Origin: Fibrobacter sp.
GTDB taxonomy: Bacteria > Fibrobacterota > Fibrobacteria > Fibrobacterales > Fibrobacteraceae
DNA: 57,589 bases
Direction: 5' to 3'
NCBI GenBank assembly: GCA_024398835.1
Contig: JAKSIK010000016.1
Span: forward strand, 1 to 57,589
Part shown: piece after piece, positions 18,260-27,752 of the stretch
Numbering within the stretch: position 1 is the first letter of the stretch
How the letters are laid out: each line of letters opens with the position of its first letter
Notes under the pieces: generated by a model
Database searches by the model: none
Seen by the model: the letters and a program-made list of their open reading frames with translations, nothing else
Told to the model about the DNA's origin: nothing
Made by a program: the position numbers and the translations under genes

Positions 18260-20728
18260 ATGGTGGATTTGAAGAGAAGCTTTCGACTTTTTGGGATTTT
18301 GCTGATGGCCACATCTATTGTGATGGCTAGTGAGTCCCTTATGTACGAAGGTGTGATTCAAGACCCGGAATTTGCAAATGCTGAAAGCCTTCGAGTAGAA
18401 GTTTTGGAGACAGGGGAAGTGGTGCAGGTAATGCCAGGCAAACCCTTTAAAGTGACTTTGCCGACAGACACTTTGTGGAATCTTTGTGTCACAACTTCGG
18501 ATACGGTTGGTGCCGATGGCGAAAAATGCTATGAGCTGGAATATCATGGCCAGGACAGTGTTTTCCAGATGCCTATTGGTGGAGATTCTCTAGCGACAAA
18601 ATTTGCGGATGATGAGAAAATGTTGGCGGTAATGACGGCTGATTTGAACGGTAAACCCTCTGCTGATTCGGGCGAATCTAGTCGAGAGCCCACAGATTCT
18701 ACGCAGGATGAAGATGTGGATGCTCTTTTGGCGGCGGGACCTGCGGCCAATGTGACGGAATTGAAAAAAGTGGTGGTGCAGTTGCGTCGTCGCCCTAAGC
18801 GGCAGGCGGGCCAGTCTGTGGTGAGCACCAAGAGCATCAAGAGAATGCCGGGCCTTGCAGAAGCGGATGTGATTCGCAGCATTCAGGCTTTGCCGGGAGT
18901 TGTAGCCAGTTCTGATTTTAGCACGAAAATTTATGTGCGTGGCGGTGCCGCCGACCAGAATTTGTTTCTCTACGACAATGCGGTGGTTTATTCTCCCACC
19001 CATTTTTTCGGACTCTTCAGCACTTTTTTGGTGGAAACCATAGACGATGTGCAGTTTTATAAAAGTGGGTTCCCGGCACAGTATGGAAACCGTCTGAGTT
19101 CCGTACTCAAAATGGATGGTCGTGCCGGCGGAAGTGATACCACGGAAGAATGGTTCTCCCGTTCCAGCATAAAAATCAGCACTTTTGCGGCCCAACTCCA
19201 CACGGAAGGTCATAAAGGCAATGCCCGTTGGGTATTGGCTGGCCGAACGACTTACATTGGATATGTTCTGGATTTGTGCAATGCCATTGGCCTTTTGGAT
19301 TTGGACCTGGATTATGAATTTACAGATTTGCAGGGGACATTCCTCTACGATTTTGATGAGGACACTCGCTTAAAATTCAGCTTTTATGTAGGCGGAGACG
19401 ATCTTTCGTTTGACCCCCTGTATGTAAATTGGGGAAATGTTGCGGTTCCCATCAATTTCTACCACCGCTTTGGAAATTGGGATTACAACGTCACCGCCGC
19501 ATTCAGCCGTTTCTACCAGCAGATGGAATTGGCTGATTTGATTTCGCTTGGAATGGATCTTTATACTTTTGCGGGGAAGCAGTGGGTCAATTATCGCGGG
19601 ATAGACAATCATACGCTCACTTTTGGGTATGAACTGGAGTATGATTACGATAAATTCTGGGAGTACATTTCGGAGACGAAGGTGGAGGATGTTCCAGAGC
19701 CCTTCCATCATGTAGCCTATGTTCAAGATGGCTGGCGTTTCGCTCCCAATTATTTGCTGCAATATGGCCTCCGTTTTAATTATCAGACTTTGGCGGAACA
19801 CTTCGGCGTGGAGCCCCGTGCGTCCCTCACCATCAATCTGGATGAGACGAAGGATTTGGAATTCTACGGTGGTTATTACCTGCAATACATGAATTCCATC
19901 ATGTTTGGCGATGGGGAATCCCTCAATGAGTTTTATTATCCGGCGGTGACAACGACCAAAGGGAATCACTTGAAACCAGCATCTTCGTGGCTCGCGGCTG
20001 CGGAATATCGCCAGCGTGGGATTTTTGAGGATTATGATGGAAGTGTAGGCGTTTACTACAAGACGCAAAGCGGCCTCAATACCTTCAATATGCAGCAGGA
20101 TAGCAGTGAGGAAACTTCTTCGGACGATTTCGTTTTGGCGGATTACTTCGGAACGGCCGATGGCTATTCCTTTGGCTATGAACTCTCCCTCCGGAAGGAT
20201 CGTGGCGCCTGGTTTGGCGGTATCAACTGGAGCCAGGGCATTAGCGTTGTCCGCAGTAATGACGGCACGAATGCCTATTACCCTTCTTGGCATCAGCCTT
20301 ATGCCTTGAAGTTGGATTTAGGAATCAACTGGAAGGGTGACGAAGATGCCTTATGGAAGCACGAAGTGCAGGGGCGGTATTTTCGTTCCTCCGTGATGGT
20401 GAAGTATTCTGCCGGAATGCCAATTACGGATTACGTGGGATATTTTTATGCAGACCAGTTGGGCGCAAAACAGTACGAAGATGATATCGTGGTGGTCCCG
20501 GGGAGTCGTAATGCTAGCCGCCAAACCAATTATTTTAGAGTGGATGTGAAAGCCATCGATATCGGTCGCGAAAACAAGTGGAATTTCAGTTGGACCATCA
20601 TCAATTTGACGAATCACGACAACATGTTTTATGGCTTCTATGACACCCGCAAGAATCCACCGGAATATACCCGAATATCTCAGTTTCCCTTTTTACCCAT
20701 TATGCTGAATTATGAATACTATTTCTAA
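18260..20728 (+). CDS. TonB-dependent outer-membrane receptor
   Basis: A protein of 822 residues from ATG 18260, with a signal peptide (FGILLMATSIVMA). An N-terminal beta-sandwich-like segment of about 100 residues comes first, then an acidic/Ser spacer and a probable TonB box (LKKVVVQLRRRP). The plug domain spans roughly residues 185-290 (AEADVIRSIQALPGV, IYVRGGAADQNLFLYDNA, QYGNRLSSVL). The rest is a beta-barrel ending in a terminal Phe (MLNYEYYF). It imports a large or scarce ligand across the outer membrane using energy from TonB-ExbBD. Its stop overlaps the next lipoprotein gene by 17 bases, and a whole TonB system follows on the same strand. Confidence 0.93.
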   Translation: MVDLKRSFRLFGILLMATSIVMASESLMYEGVIQDPEFANAESLRVEVLETGEVVQVMPGKPFKVTLPTDTLWNLCVTTSDTVGADGEKCYELEYHGQDSVFQMPIGGDSLATKFADDEKMLAVMTADLNGKPSADSGESSREPTDSTQDEDVDALLAAGPAANVTELKKVVVQLRRRPKRQAGQSVVSTKSIKRMPGLAEADVIRSIQALPGVVASSDFSTKIYVRGGAADQNLFLYDNAVVYSPTHFFGLFSTFLVETIDDVQFYKSGFPAQYGNRLSSVLKMDGRAGGSDTTEEWFSRSSIKISTFAAQLHTEGHKGNARWVLAGRTTYIGYVLDLCNAIGLLDLDLDYEFTDLQGTFLYDFDEDTRLKFSFYVGGDDLSFDPLYVNWGNVAVPINFYHRFGNWDYNVTAAFSRFYQQMELADLISLGMDLYTFAGKQWVNYRGIDNHTLTFGYELEYDYDKFWEYISETKVEDVPEPFHHVAYVQDGWRFAPNYLLQYGLRFNYQTLAEHFGVEPRASLTINLDETKDLEFYGGYYLQYMNSIMFGDGESLNEFYYPAVTTTKGNHLKPASSWLAAAEYRQRGIFEDYDGSVGVYYKTQSGLNTFNMQQDSSEETSSDDFVLADYFGTADGYSFGYELSLRKDRGAWFGGINWSQGISVVRSNDGTNAYYPSWHQPYALKLDLGINWKGDEDALWKHEVQGRYFRSSVMVKYSAGMPITDYVGYFYADQLGAKQYEDDIVVVPGSRNASRQTNYFRVDVKAIDIGRENKWNFSWTIINLTNHDNMFYGFYDTRKNPPEYTRISQFPFLPIMLNYEYYF

Positions 20729-22310
20729 AAAAATAATGGGTTGGTTTGTGGTGGCCTTGTGTACGCTCGCTTTTTCGGGCTGTGATTTTCATGGACCATG
20801 GGAATTCTATCCTGAAGAAACGGAAATCTATGGTGGTATCTACACTTATGGCTACATTATTGAAGGTAGTTCGCCTCGTGTTTGCTTTGAAAAAATCTAC
20901 CAGTTGGAGGAAGCAGCGGCAGAGAACTTTGCCTTCTATGATAGCGCTTATGTAACGGTGGAAGGAAAGTTCAATGATGGCGCTTCTACGCTTCGCTTAT
21001 TGCCAGGCAGCACAGACCCCAACTGCTTCGGAGTTCTCCGTGTTGCGTCTGTCGCGGGTATGCAGCCCATGTCAGATACAAGACAAGGCCTCGCTGGGGA
21101 AACCTACACCATGCATGCCTATTTCAAGTGGGATAGCGCAGGAACAACGGTGGAATCTAGATTCAAGGCAAAGGCGACGATTCCCGTGAATTTTGGAACC
21201 AAGGGAATCAGCATCCCGTTGCAAAATGGCAAATATAAATGGCGGGATTACAAGGCAAAACCAATAGGTGAAGGCTCTGAAGTTGTAGATGTGGATTTTT
21301 TGGAATATCCCATGGATATGAGTGTTTTCAAGATTGCTCTGGATTACAATGAATCCGTAGGTGGTGTCATTGCGGTGATGCTATACGATAATGAGAAAGG
21401 CGGCGAAAGTATGAATACTACCATCAACCACATGTTGGGCGGAATGTTGAGTTCGGATTCTACAGGATATACGGGCATATCCATGCATGATCCCTTGGAA
21501 CACATGGTTTATGAGGGTTATGAAACTAACGAAGTCATTGCCGGAATCCGCAATCTGGATTCAGTGATGATGACGAATATGTCTTTCCCCATTGGTGATG
21601 TGCGGTTGAGAATTTATGCTACCGATAAGGCCTATGCCGATTATAGGAATAAGGTCATGGCAGCTCTGGAAGATCCGCGGGTGGTGCCGGAATCCAACAT
21701 TGAAGGCGGAATGGGTGTGTTTAGCGGAATGACGGGTGTGGAGGTGCGGCTGAAAGTTCATGCGGATGATTTTGTGACTTTTGAACATATCTCGCAAAAG
21801 GAGTGCATTATCGATGGTACGGGACAGGATCAAAAACCATGGGGCAGTAAGGCTTGTCGCTTGAATCGCGAAAAGTTATGTATGCCATCTTATTATTATG
21901 TGATATCGGATGAAGCCTGCTATTCCACCGAAATTGTAGCGGGCTTGAGAGAAGAGGGATATGTATGGTATACATATTTGCCTACGAAATATGATGCGAA
22001 AGCAGCCTCGACGGCATTTGCAGAAGGTTTGATGCTCTATTGCATTGAGAGTGATTTTGAAAATAATGACGAAGCAGATTGCAACTCTTTGTACAAGCAA
22101 TGTCAGGAAAGTTTGGAACGGACATCTTGCAAGGAAACGGAATGGGAGTGGTGCGCCGATAGGGATTGGAACTTGGAAGAATATCCGCAGTGTGGAACTG
22201 CTTTGGTAAGCCGCTATTATTTGGAAGAACAGAAATCCAGCATTTTGAAGAAAGTGGTGGAAAACTGGTGTAAAGCAAATCCGAAAGACAAGCAATGCGG
22301 TAGAGAATAG
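20712..22310 (+). CDS. Lipoprotein partner of the TonB-dependent receptor
   Basis: A 532-residue lipoprotein with lipobox FSGC (Cys24). The family is not firmly recognised. Its size and its place directly after a TonB-dependent receptor resemble DUF4249-type lipoproteins that accompany such receptors in Bacteroidota. The C-terminal 130 residues are rich in cysteine and acidic residues (for example CNSLYKQCQESLERTSCKE). The reading frame begins inside the receptor gene, so translation is probably coupled. A role as a surface-exposed ligand-binding lid or accessory is inferred. Confidence 0.75.
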   Translation: MNTISKKIMGWFVVALCTLAFSGCDFHGPWEFYPEETEIYGGIYTYGYIIEGSSPRVCFEKIYQLEEAAAENFAFYDSAYVTVEGKFNDGASTLRLLPGSTDPNCFGVLRVASVAGMQPMSDTRQGLAGETYTMHAYFKWDSAGTTVESRFKAKATIPVNFGTKGISIPLQNGKYKWRDYKAKPIGEGSEVVDVDFLEYPMDMSVFKIALDYNESVGGVIAVMLYDNEKGGESMNTTINHMLGGMLSSDSTGYTGISMHDPLEHMVYEGYETNEVIAGIRNLDSVMMTNMSFPIGDVRLRIYATDKAYADYRNKVMAALEDPRVVPESNIEGGMGVFSGMTGVEVRLKVHADDFVTFEHISQKECIIDGTGQDQKPWGSKACRLNREKLCMPSYYYVISDEACYSTEIVAGLREEGYVWYTYLPTKYDAKAASTAFAEGLMLYCIESDFENNDEADCNSLYKQCQESLERTSCKETEWEWCADRDWNLEEYPQCGTALVSRYYLEEQKSSILKKVVENWCKANPKDKQCGRE

Positions 22311-22326
22311 TATTTTGAAATAGGGA

Positions 22327-23202
22327 ATGAAGATGAGAATAATGCGTGAAAAAATCAATAAAGAGTATGGCCTGATTTGTGTCTTTGTAGTGGCGATGCT
22401 TTTTTCATCGCCGGCTTTTGCCGATGTGGATTCCGACATTCGGGATTTGCAGCTGGAGAAGGAGAAACTGACTAGTGAAATCCAGAAGCTGACGAAGCAG
22501 ATTGCGGAAACGGATTCCATGATTCAGGCGGATAGCGCCAGGTACAAAATGCTGGAGGAGCGTTATCAGAAAGATGTGGAGAATCGTCGCGCCGAGGTGG
22601 ATTCCCTGAATGCAAAAATTCGGGATGTGGCGAAAGATTTGCAGACGGAGCGTAGCAAGCAGGCTCGTGCTAAAAACCGTACGGATAATGTGAAGGCAAA
22701 ACGGAAGGCGGTGCGAGAAGTGCTGCTATCTCTGAGCAAGCAGCTGGAATCTCAGATTGAACAGACGCTTCCGTGGGAAAAGGAATCCCGCCTGGACCGC
22801 GCGAAATCTCTGTCGCGAGATATTGAAAGCAGAAACGCTAGCGAAGAGGAAAGTTTTTCCCGCTTGAAATCCTTGATTGGCGAAGAAACGCGCTTTGGCG
22901 ATGAAGTGGCCATCATCAACGCACCCCTTACGCGGAAAAATGGCGAGATGATTAACGCAAATATCCTGCGTATTGGAAATCAATGGATGGTTTATTCCGA
23001 CGAGAACGGCACTGTTTTTGGCGTGCTGGAGCGGAAAGTTTCTGAAGAAAATGGTGAAGTGAGTTTTGAATGGAATGAGGAATTGAGTCTTGCGGAACGT
23101 GAGGCTGTGCGGACGGCGATTGATGTAAAGCAGGCGAAGAAACCACCACAGATTGTGACATTGCCAGTAAACCTTTCCATTGTTCGCGGGGAGGGTAAAT
23201 GA
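22327..23202 (+). CDS. DUF3450 periplasmic coiled-coil protein
   Basis: A 291-residue exported protein with a signal peptide ending SSPAFA. A long coiled coil (about residues 38-135, heptads rich in Lys/Glu/Leu) precedes a C-terminal beta-rich part (GNQWMVYSDENGTVFGVLER). This matches the DUF3450 family, whose members are usually encoded directly upstream of the extended ExbB-like protein TtpC in TonB2-type clusters, as here. Its stop overlaps the next start as ATGA. It is probably a periplasmic partner of the energising complex. Confidence 0.85.
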   Translation: MKMRIMREKINKEYGLICVFVVAMLFSSPAFADVDSDIRDLQLEKEKLTSEIQKLTKQIAETDSMIQADSARYKMLEERYQKDVENRRAEVDSLNAKIRDVAKDLQTERSKQARAKNRTDNVKAKRKAVREVLLSLSKQLESQIEQTLPWEKESRLDRAKSLSRDIESRNASEEESFSRLKSLIGEETRFGDEVAIINAPLTRKNGEMINANILRIGNQWMVYSDENGTVFGVLERKVSEENGEVSFEWNEELSLAEREAVRTAIDVKQAKKPPQIVTLPVNLSIVRGEGK

Positions 23203-24752
23203 TGAATTCACAATGGAAAAATTGCGGTCATATTTCCGTGCGGATTTTCGTTATTGTTCTGTTGTTTACTTTTTTGTCTACGACTGCAGTTTTTGCAAAA
23301 TCCAGCAAGGACGATGAGGCCCGCGTTCGGGATTCCCTGAAAACGCTGGAACTTAAAAATCTGCAGAAAGAAGTAGATGCTTTGGCCCGCATTCGCCTGT
23401 CCAAGGCAGATTCTCTGGAGAAGAAGGAGGCAGAACATTGGCGTCGTCGTTATGCGGAAGCACAGTTGGGCGAGGAACATCAGAATACAACTCGTGAATT
23501 GGATGGTCGCTATTCCAAACTCTCTACCGATTTGGGTCGTGTTACTGAAGAATTGATGGCTAGCAAAAACGTTACCACGGAAGCAGAAGATAAGGCGAAG
23601 GAAGATGAAATCGCCTACGATGCCTTCCATACGCAGGTAAAACTCTCTGTAGATAAATTGATGGGCGAAGTGGCCGGTGATTATCCCGTGGGCATGGTAG
23701 AGCGGATGGCAAATTTGCAGAAAGCTCAAGCAGAAACCGACAAGAAAAATCCCAATACCTTGACGGTACTTCAACTTTATGTGAATGACCTTCTAGCGCG
23801 TCATGAGAAAACTTATTCCGAAAGTTTGACGGAAGAAAATTCTCAAATTGGAAATCGACCCGATGTTCCTGTAACGCGGCTTCGCTTGGGGACGGTTTTC
23901 CTCGGAGAAGTGGAGCGAAATGGAACTGGCGTTCAGGCTCTGATTCGTTCTGGAAATTTGCAGGGCAAGATTTTTGAGTGGAACGGAAATCTCCCTGCGG
24001 AAATGAATGCTTCCATCCGTACGGCAATCCAGACGGCTGGGGCGGAACAGAAGGCTTATGTCCCTATGGATGTGCTTCAAAATAAGGCTATCAAAAATGC
24101 CATTACGGACACTAAGGAAATGACCCTCAAGGAAGCTTTCCTGGATTGGTTCAAGAAGGGCGGCATTGTGATGTATCCCTTGGCATTGGCGGCATTTTTT
24201 GCGCTGTTCCTGTTCTTTGAACGATTGATTGTCATAACCCGTCGCGGGCATTTGAGTCACCGTTTTGCGAAAAAGATGGACCGTCTTGTTAGTGAAGAAA
24301 AGTATGAGGCCGCAGCTGACCTCTGCCTCCGTCATGAATCCAGCCTTTCTCTGGTGCTTTTCAGTGTTCTCAATAAGGCTCGCGAAACGCGGGAGGCCGC
24401 AGAAAAATCCCTTCAGGAATCCCTTCTTCGGGAACAGCCAAAATTGGAGCGCCGCATGGGGCTTATGGCTGCAATTGGAACGATTGCACCGCTTCTCGGC
24501 CTTCTTGGAACGGTGACAGGTATCATCACACTTTTCACGGTGATTACGGAAGTGGGAACAAATGATGCTCGCGTTTTGGCCGGCGGTATTTCGGAAGCCT
24601 TGATTACCACAGAGGCAGGGCTTATCATCGCCATTCCCATTATGATTCTTCACGGACTTCTCAGTGAAAAAATTGAGCGAGTGATTAGTGAACTTTATGT
24701 GCAAAGTACGGCATTATTGAATCGAATTTTCCACGAAGACGAAAAAGTTTGA
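23199..24752 (+). CDS. TtpC-like protein: MotA/TolQ/ExbB proton channel with long periplasmic N-terminus
   Basis: A 517-residue protein. After a signal peptide, a coiled-coil periplasmic region of about 270 residues leads into a TolQ/ExbB domain. That domain has a first TM near VMYPLALAAFFALFLFFERL, then LMAAIGTIAPLLGLLGTVTG and ALITTEAGLIIAIPIMI. The extended N-terminus separates TtpC from plain ExbB. In Vibrio TonB2 systems TtpC is needed together with ExbB2-ExbD2-TonB2. Start ATG 23199 overlaps the preceding stop by 4 bases. ExbB proper follows 20 bases later. Confidence 0.9.
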   Translation: MMNSQWKNCGHISVRIFVIVLLFTFLSTTAVFAKSSKDDEARVRDSLKTLELKNLQKEVDALARIRLSKADSLEKKEAEHWRRRYAEAQLGEEHQNTTRELDGRYSKLSTDLGRVTEELMASKNVTTEAEDKAKEDEIAYDAFHTQVKLSVDKLMGEVAGDYPVGMVERMANLQKAQAETDKKNPNTLTVLQLYVNDLLARHEKTYSESLTEENSQIGNRPDVPVTRLRLGTVFLGEVERNGTGVQALIRSGNLQGKIFEWNGNLPAEMNASIRTAIQTAGAEQKAYVPMDVLQNKAIKNAITDTKEMTLKEAFLDWFKKGGIVMYPLALAAFFALFLFFERLIVITRRGHLSHRFAKKMDRLVSEEKYEAAADLCLRHESSLSLVLFSVLNKARETREAAEKSLQESLLREQPKLERRMGLMAAIGTIAPLLGLLGTVTGIITLFTVITEVGTNDARVLAGGISEALITTEAGLIIAIPIMILHGLLSEKIERVISELYVQSTALLNRIFHEDEKV

Positions 24753-24772
24753 GAACGTGACTGCCCCGACCT

Positions 24773-25471
24773 ATGAGTAATAGTTTCTACATCTTCATCG
24801 AATCTGTCTGGCACAACTATGAGGCAGGCGGTGTGGTGATGCTCCCCATTTTAATTGCGGGAGTGATTGGATTCTATTATCTGTATTGCTGTTATGGCCG
24901 CATCGGTCGCGATGCCTTCCGCAAAGATGCGGGTGGAATTGTGGATCAATTGCGAACAGATTTGCAGAGTACTACTTCTTTAGGCGCTCAAAAAAGTCCG
25001 GTGACAATGGCTTTACGGCATCTTCGCAAGCGGGGCGGAATTCTTTCTCGCGAAATGCGTTATGCGTTGGATGTGGCCTGCAAAAATCCCGCGGAATATC
25101 AGGATTACATGCAGGTGCGGATGATAAAGACTTGCCGCTATATGGAGAAGGGACTTCACATTGTTTCGGTCATGTCTGCGGCGGCCCCGCTTCTCGGCTT
25201 GCTGGGAACCGTGACGGGAATGGTCTCTACATTTGAGGTGATTACTTTGTATGGAAATCAGAACCCAGTGCTGATGGCAGATGGCATTTCGGAAGCGCTG
25301 ATTTCTACCCAGAGCGGGCTTTTGATTGCGTTCCCTTTGACCCTTTTGAAGGGTAGCCTCTATGAACGCATTGAGCTTTTAAAAAATCAGATGACGCTTG
25401 GCGCCACGGTGATTGAAAATTTTATCTCGGCAAAATCAACGCAGGTTTCTGCCGAATTGGAAAAGGCTTGA
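24773..25471 (+). CDS. exbB: ExbB/TolQ family proton channel subunit
   Basis: A 232-residue inner-membrane protein with three TM segments: VMLPILIAGVIGFYYLYCCY near the N-terminus, then SAAAPLLGLLGTVTGMVSTF and ALISTQSGLLIAFPLTLL. It is the pentameric stator of the TonB motor, using the proton gradient. It is the second ExbB-like protein in this operon; the pairing of a long and a short form is typical of TonB2 systems. ExbD starts 2 bases after its stop. Confidence 0.93.
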   Translation: MSNSFYIFIESVWHNYEAGGVVMLPILIAGVIGFYYLYCCYGRIGRDAFRKDAGGIVDQLRTDLQSTTSLGAQKSPVTMALRHLRKRGGILSREMRYALDVACKNPAEYQDYMQVRMIKTCRYMEKGLHIVSVMSAAAPLLGLLGTVTGMVSTFEVITLYGNQNPVLMADGISEALISTQSGLLIAFPLTLLKGSLYERIELLKNQMTLGATVIENFISAKSTQVSAELEKA

Positions 25472-25473
25472 TT

Positions 25474-25878
25474 ATGGAATTCAAACTCCCATCACGACGG
25501 CAGAAGGATATGGGTATCGATATGGGCCCTTTGATGGACATCGTGTTCATCCTGCTCATCTTTTTTGTGGTGACTTCTAGTTTTACGCGGGAAACAGGTG
25601 TAGACGTAACGAAGCCACAGGCGCAAACCGCAAGCCAACTGGAGAAGGAAAATATTCTCGTGGCGATTACGCGGGAGGGAACGATTCATATCAATGAAAG
25701 GCAAGTGGATTTGGCAAGCTTGCAGGACATTTTGAAGCAATCTCTCGCGAAGGCGCCGGATAGGGAAGCTGTAGTGATTGCAGACAAGGAGGCGGAAACG
25801 GGAGTGTTGGTGCAGGTGATTGACGCCTGCAATTTGGCGGGCGTGAAGAAGGTCTCCATCGCAGCGCAGGCGGAGTAA
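25474..25878 (+). CDS. exbD: ExbD/TolR biopolymer transport protein
   Basis: A 134-residue protein with a single N-terminal TM (MGPLMDIVFILLIFFVVTSSF) that carries the conserved membrane Asp of the MDIVFILLIFF motif, which is needed for proton use. The periplasmic domain (IHINERQVDLASL ... REAVVIADKEAETGVLVQVID) is standard. ATG 25474 is used; an in-frame TTG lies 6 bases upstream. It works with ExbB and the TtpC-like protein. Confidence 0.95.
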   Translation: MEFKLPSRRQKDMGIDMGPLMDIVFILLIFFVVTSSFTRETGVDVTKPQAQTASQLEKENILVAITREGTIHINERQVDLASLQDILKQSLAKAPDREAVVIADKEAETGVLVQVIDACNLAGVKKVSIAAQAE

Positions 25879-25881
25879 AGC

Positions 25882-25915
25882 TAATTATGAATTACGAATT
25901 ATGAGTTACGAAATT
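25882..25915. repeat. AATTATGAATTACG-type short repeat
   Basis: ATTATGAATTACGAATTATG and the following GAGTTACGAAATTT form an AT-rich run of near-repeating units between exbD and tonB. It belongs to the same loose family as the runs at 4897, 26594 and 27694 and the pieces inside coaBC. Confidence 0.6.
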
Positions 25916-25951
25916 TGATTTGATTATTGAAAAATCTGGAAGGTTTTGATA

Positions 25952-26590
25952 TTGATAAAGAGGTTGTTTAAAAGATTTTTGATTCTGATGGGGGCGGTTC
26001 TCACCAGCCTTCTTCTGGTGTTTTCCGTCACAGTGGCAAACCTCTTTATTTCTGGCAAAATGTTTCACGAAAAGAAGTTTGTGAAAACTGAGGTGTCGGT
26101 CAAGAAAATCGATCAGGTGGAAAAGAAGGTGGAACAGAAAAAGCCTGCCCGCAAACCCAATCATTCCAAAACGACAAACCGCTCTCCAAAGGCGGGGCCA
26201 CGGATGGCGATGAATTTGGCGGTAGCGGGCATGGGCGATGGGGCTGCCATCAATGAGGATCTTGTGGCCGATTTCCGCGGTGGAGCGCTCACTGCAGAAA
26301 ATGGCGATGTGGATAAAAAACCCAACAGTCGTGCCATGCCCAGTTTTCAAGTTCCGCCACAGATTCGGGATAGAGAAATCGATGCCACCTTGCGATTGAG
26401 TTTTTGTGTGGATGTTAGCGGTAGGCCTTATGATATTAAGGTGGTGGAAGAAACACCTGCGGGTTCTGGCCTTGCGGAGGCTGGGAAAGAGGCGCTGGGT
26501 CGCATGACTTTTGAACCTGCGGAGAAGGCGGGCAAGGCCGTTCCCTTCTGTGGAATGGAGCAACCTTTTGAGGTGAAGTTCCATGACTAG
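25952..26590 (+). CDS. tonB: TonB energy transducer
   Basis: A 212-residue protein. No ATG is available at the N-terminus. TTG 25952 lies 8 bases after GGAAGG (25938-25943) and is the preferred start; TTG 25946 is the alternative. One N-terminal TM (FLILMGAVLTSLLLVFSVTV) is followed by a short Lys/Pro segment (KKVEQKKPARKP) and a C-terminal TonB domain (IDATLRLSFCVDVSGRPYDI then MTFEPAEKAGKAVPFCG). The Pro-rich spacer is short, so its reach across the periplasm depends on the middle region. Its stop overlaps the TPR gene start. Confidence 0.88.
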   Translation: MIKRLFKRFLILMGAVLTSLLLVFSVTVANLFISGKMFHEKKFVKTEVSVKKIDQVEKKVEQKKPARKPNHSKTTNRSPKAGPRMAMNLAVAGMGDGAAINEDLVADFRGGALTAENGDVDKKPNSRAMPSFQVPPQIRDREIDATLRLSFCVDVSGRPYDIKVVEETPAGSGLAEAGKEALGRMTFEPAEKAGKAVPFCGMEQPFEVKFHD

Positions 26591-27677
26591 AATCAATTCA
26601 GAATTCAGAATTCAAAATTCAAAATTGGGGTGTGGCGAGGGCCGCAGCCTCCATAAAAAATGGATTGATTTTGTGGCGCTTGTTTTTGTGGCAACTTCCT
26701 TTGCGGCGCAGTCCAGTGCAGATTTGATGGACCGGGCCAACGCGCTTTATCGTGAGGGTCGTTTCAAGCAGGCAATCATCCTCTATGAAAAAGCGGAGCA
26801 GCGCGGCGCTGACCCTATTGCCTCTTCCTTCAATGTGGCCAACAGTTATTTCCAGACGGGGAAGTACCCTGAGGCGGCAGCAGCCTATCGGAAGGCGGTG
26901 GATTATTCCGAAGGCAAATTTGCTCCGGCGCTTTTCAACTTGGCCTCCGTCTATTTCCGCCTGAAGCAATACCCGGAGTGTATCGCTACTTACCATAGGG
27001 CCCTTAAATTGGAGCCCGAAAATGTGAGCGGTTGGCTCTATCTGGGGGAGGCATACGGCAAGACTGGCGATAAAGTGGGTGCCTTGCGGGCGATTGAATC
27101 CGCCTACCGTCTGGACAAATCCGACGTGAGTCTCGTGTACCAGCTTTCGGAGGCTTCCATTGCGTTAGGTGACTATGACCGGGCTACCCAAGTGATTCGG
27201 GAAGGCTATTCTGCGCACCCGGAAGAGACTGATTTTTTGGTGTACTTGGGCGATGTCTATCGGCTGGAGAAGAACTTTGAGGAAAGTGCTGGTGCCTACC
27301 GTGAAGCCCTCAGTGTTAGTCCTGAGGATGTGAATGCCATGTACAAGCTAGCGGATGTCTTGGTGGAGGACGGGAAGAATTTTGTGGCCATGGACATCCT
27401 TTCGAACATCTTGCAGATAAAGCCGGATTTTGCAGATGCGGCCATTTTCCTCGGAAATCTGGCGTACGATGCCAAGTTCTGGGAGCGTAGCGAGGCTGCT
27501 TATGAACTGGCGGCCAAGGCGAATAGCCCGGAGGCGGTTTTTGGGTTCAAAAACCTCTCTTATGAGGCGAAATTGCAGAAAAGGACCGCGGAAGCCCTCC
27601 GTTATCTTGAGAAGGCGAAGGTATATTACCCCTCCGATATGACCCTGGATGCCGAGATTCTGGACCTTTCCCCATAA
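26583..27677 (+). CDS. TPR-repeat exported protein of the TonB2-type operon
   Basis: A 364-residue protein with about eight tetratricopeptide repeats (for example ANALYREGRFKQAIILYEKA and YLGDVYRLEKNFEESAGAYR). TPR proteins are a regular last gene of TonB2-type clusters. The start ATG 26583 overlaps the tonB stop. Oddly, residues 4-16 are a translation of the AATTCAGAATTC repeat, which sits between the start codon and the signal peptide (WIDFVALVFVATSFAAQ). The signal core therefore begins only near residue 29. Confidence 0.87.
   Translation: MTRINSEFRIQNSKLGCGEGRSLHKKWIDFVALVFVATSFAAQSSADLMDRANALYREGRFKQAIILYEKAEQRGADPIASSFNVANSYFQTGKYPEAAAAYRKAVDYSEGKFAPALFNLASVYFRLKQYPECIATYHRALKLEPENVSGWLYLGEAYGKTGDKVGALRAIESAYRLDKSDVSLVYQLSEASIALGDYDRATQVIREGYSAHPEETDFLVYLGDVYRLEKNFEESAGAYREALSVSPEDVNAMYKLADVLVEDGKNFVAMDILSNILQIKPDFADAAIFLGNLAYDAKFWERSEAAYELAAKANSPEAVFGFKNLSYEAKLQKRTAEALRYLEKAKVYYPSDMTLDAEILDLSP
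26594..26626. repeat. AATTCAGAATTC short repeat inside the TPR gene
   Basis: Direct units of AATTCAGAATTC and AATTCAAAATTC occupy the first codons of the TPR gene in frame. It is related to the run at 27694-27733 in opposite orientation after the same gene. Confidence 0.6.
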
Positions 27678-27693
27678 AAAGCTGTTTTTTGCC

Positions 27694-27733
27694 GAAATTC
27701 AATTCTGCATTCTGCATTCTGCATTCTGCATTT
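27694..27733. repeat. ATTCTGC tandem repeat
   Basis: Four consecutive ATTCTGC heptamers follow GAAATTCA in the gap between the TPR gene and cmk. Its complement resembles the run at the start of the TPR gene, so the gene is flanked by inverted copies. Confidence 0.7.
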
Positions 27734-27752
27734 TCTATCTTTGCCCCCACTT

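Noticed and set aside
19370..20293. 307-residue minus-strand open frame
   Set aside because: It is antisense to the barrel part of the TonB-dependent receptor; no start signal and no domain.
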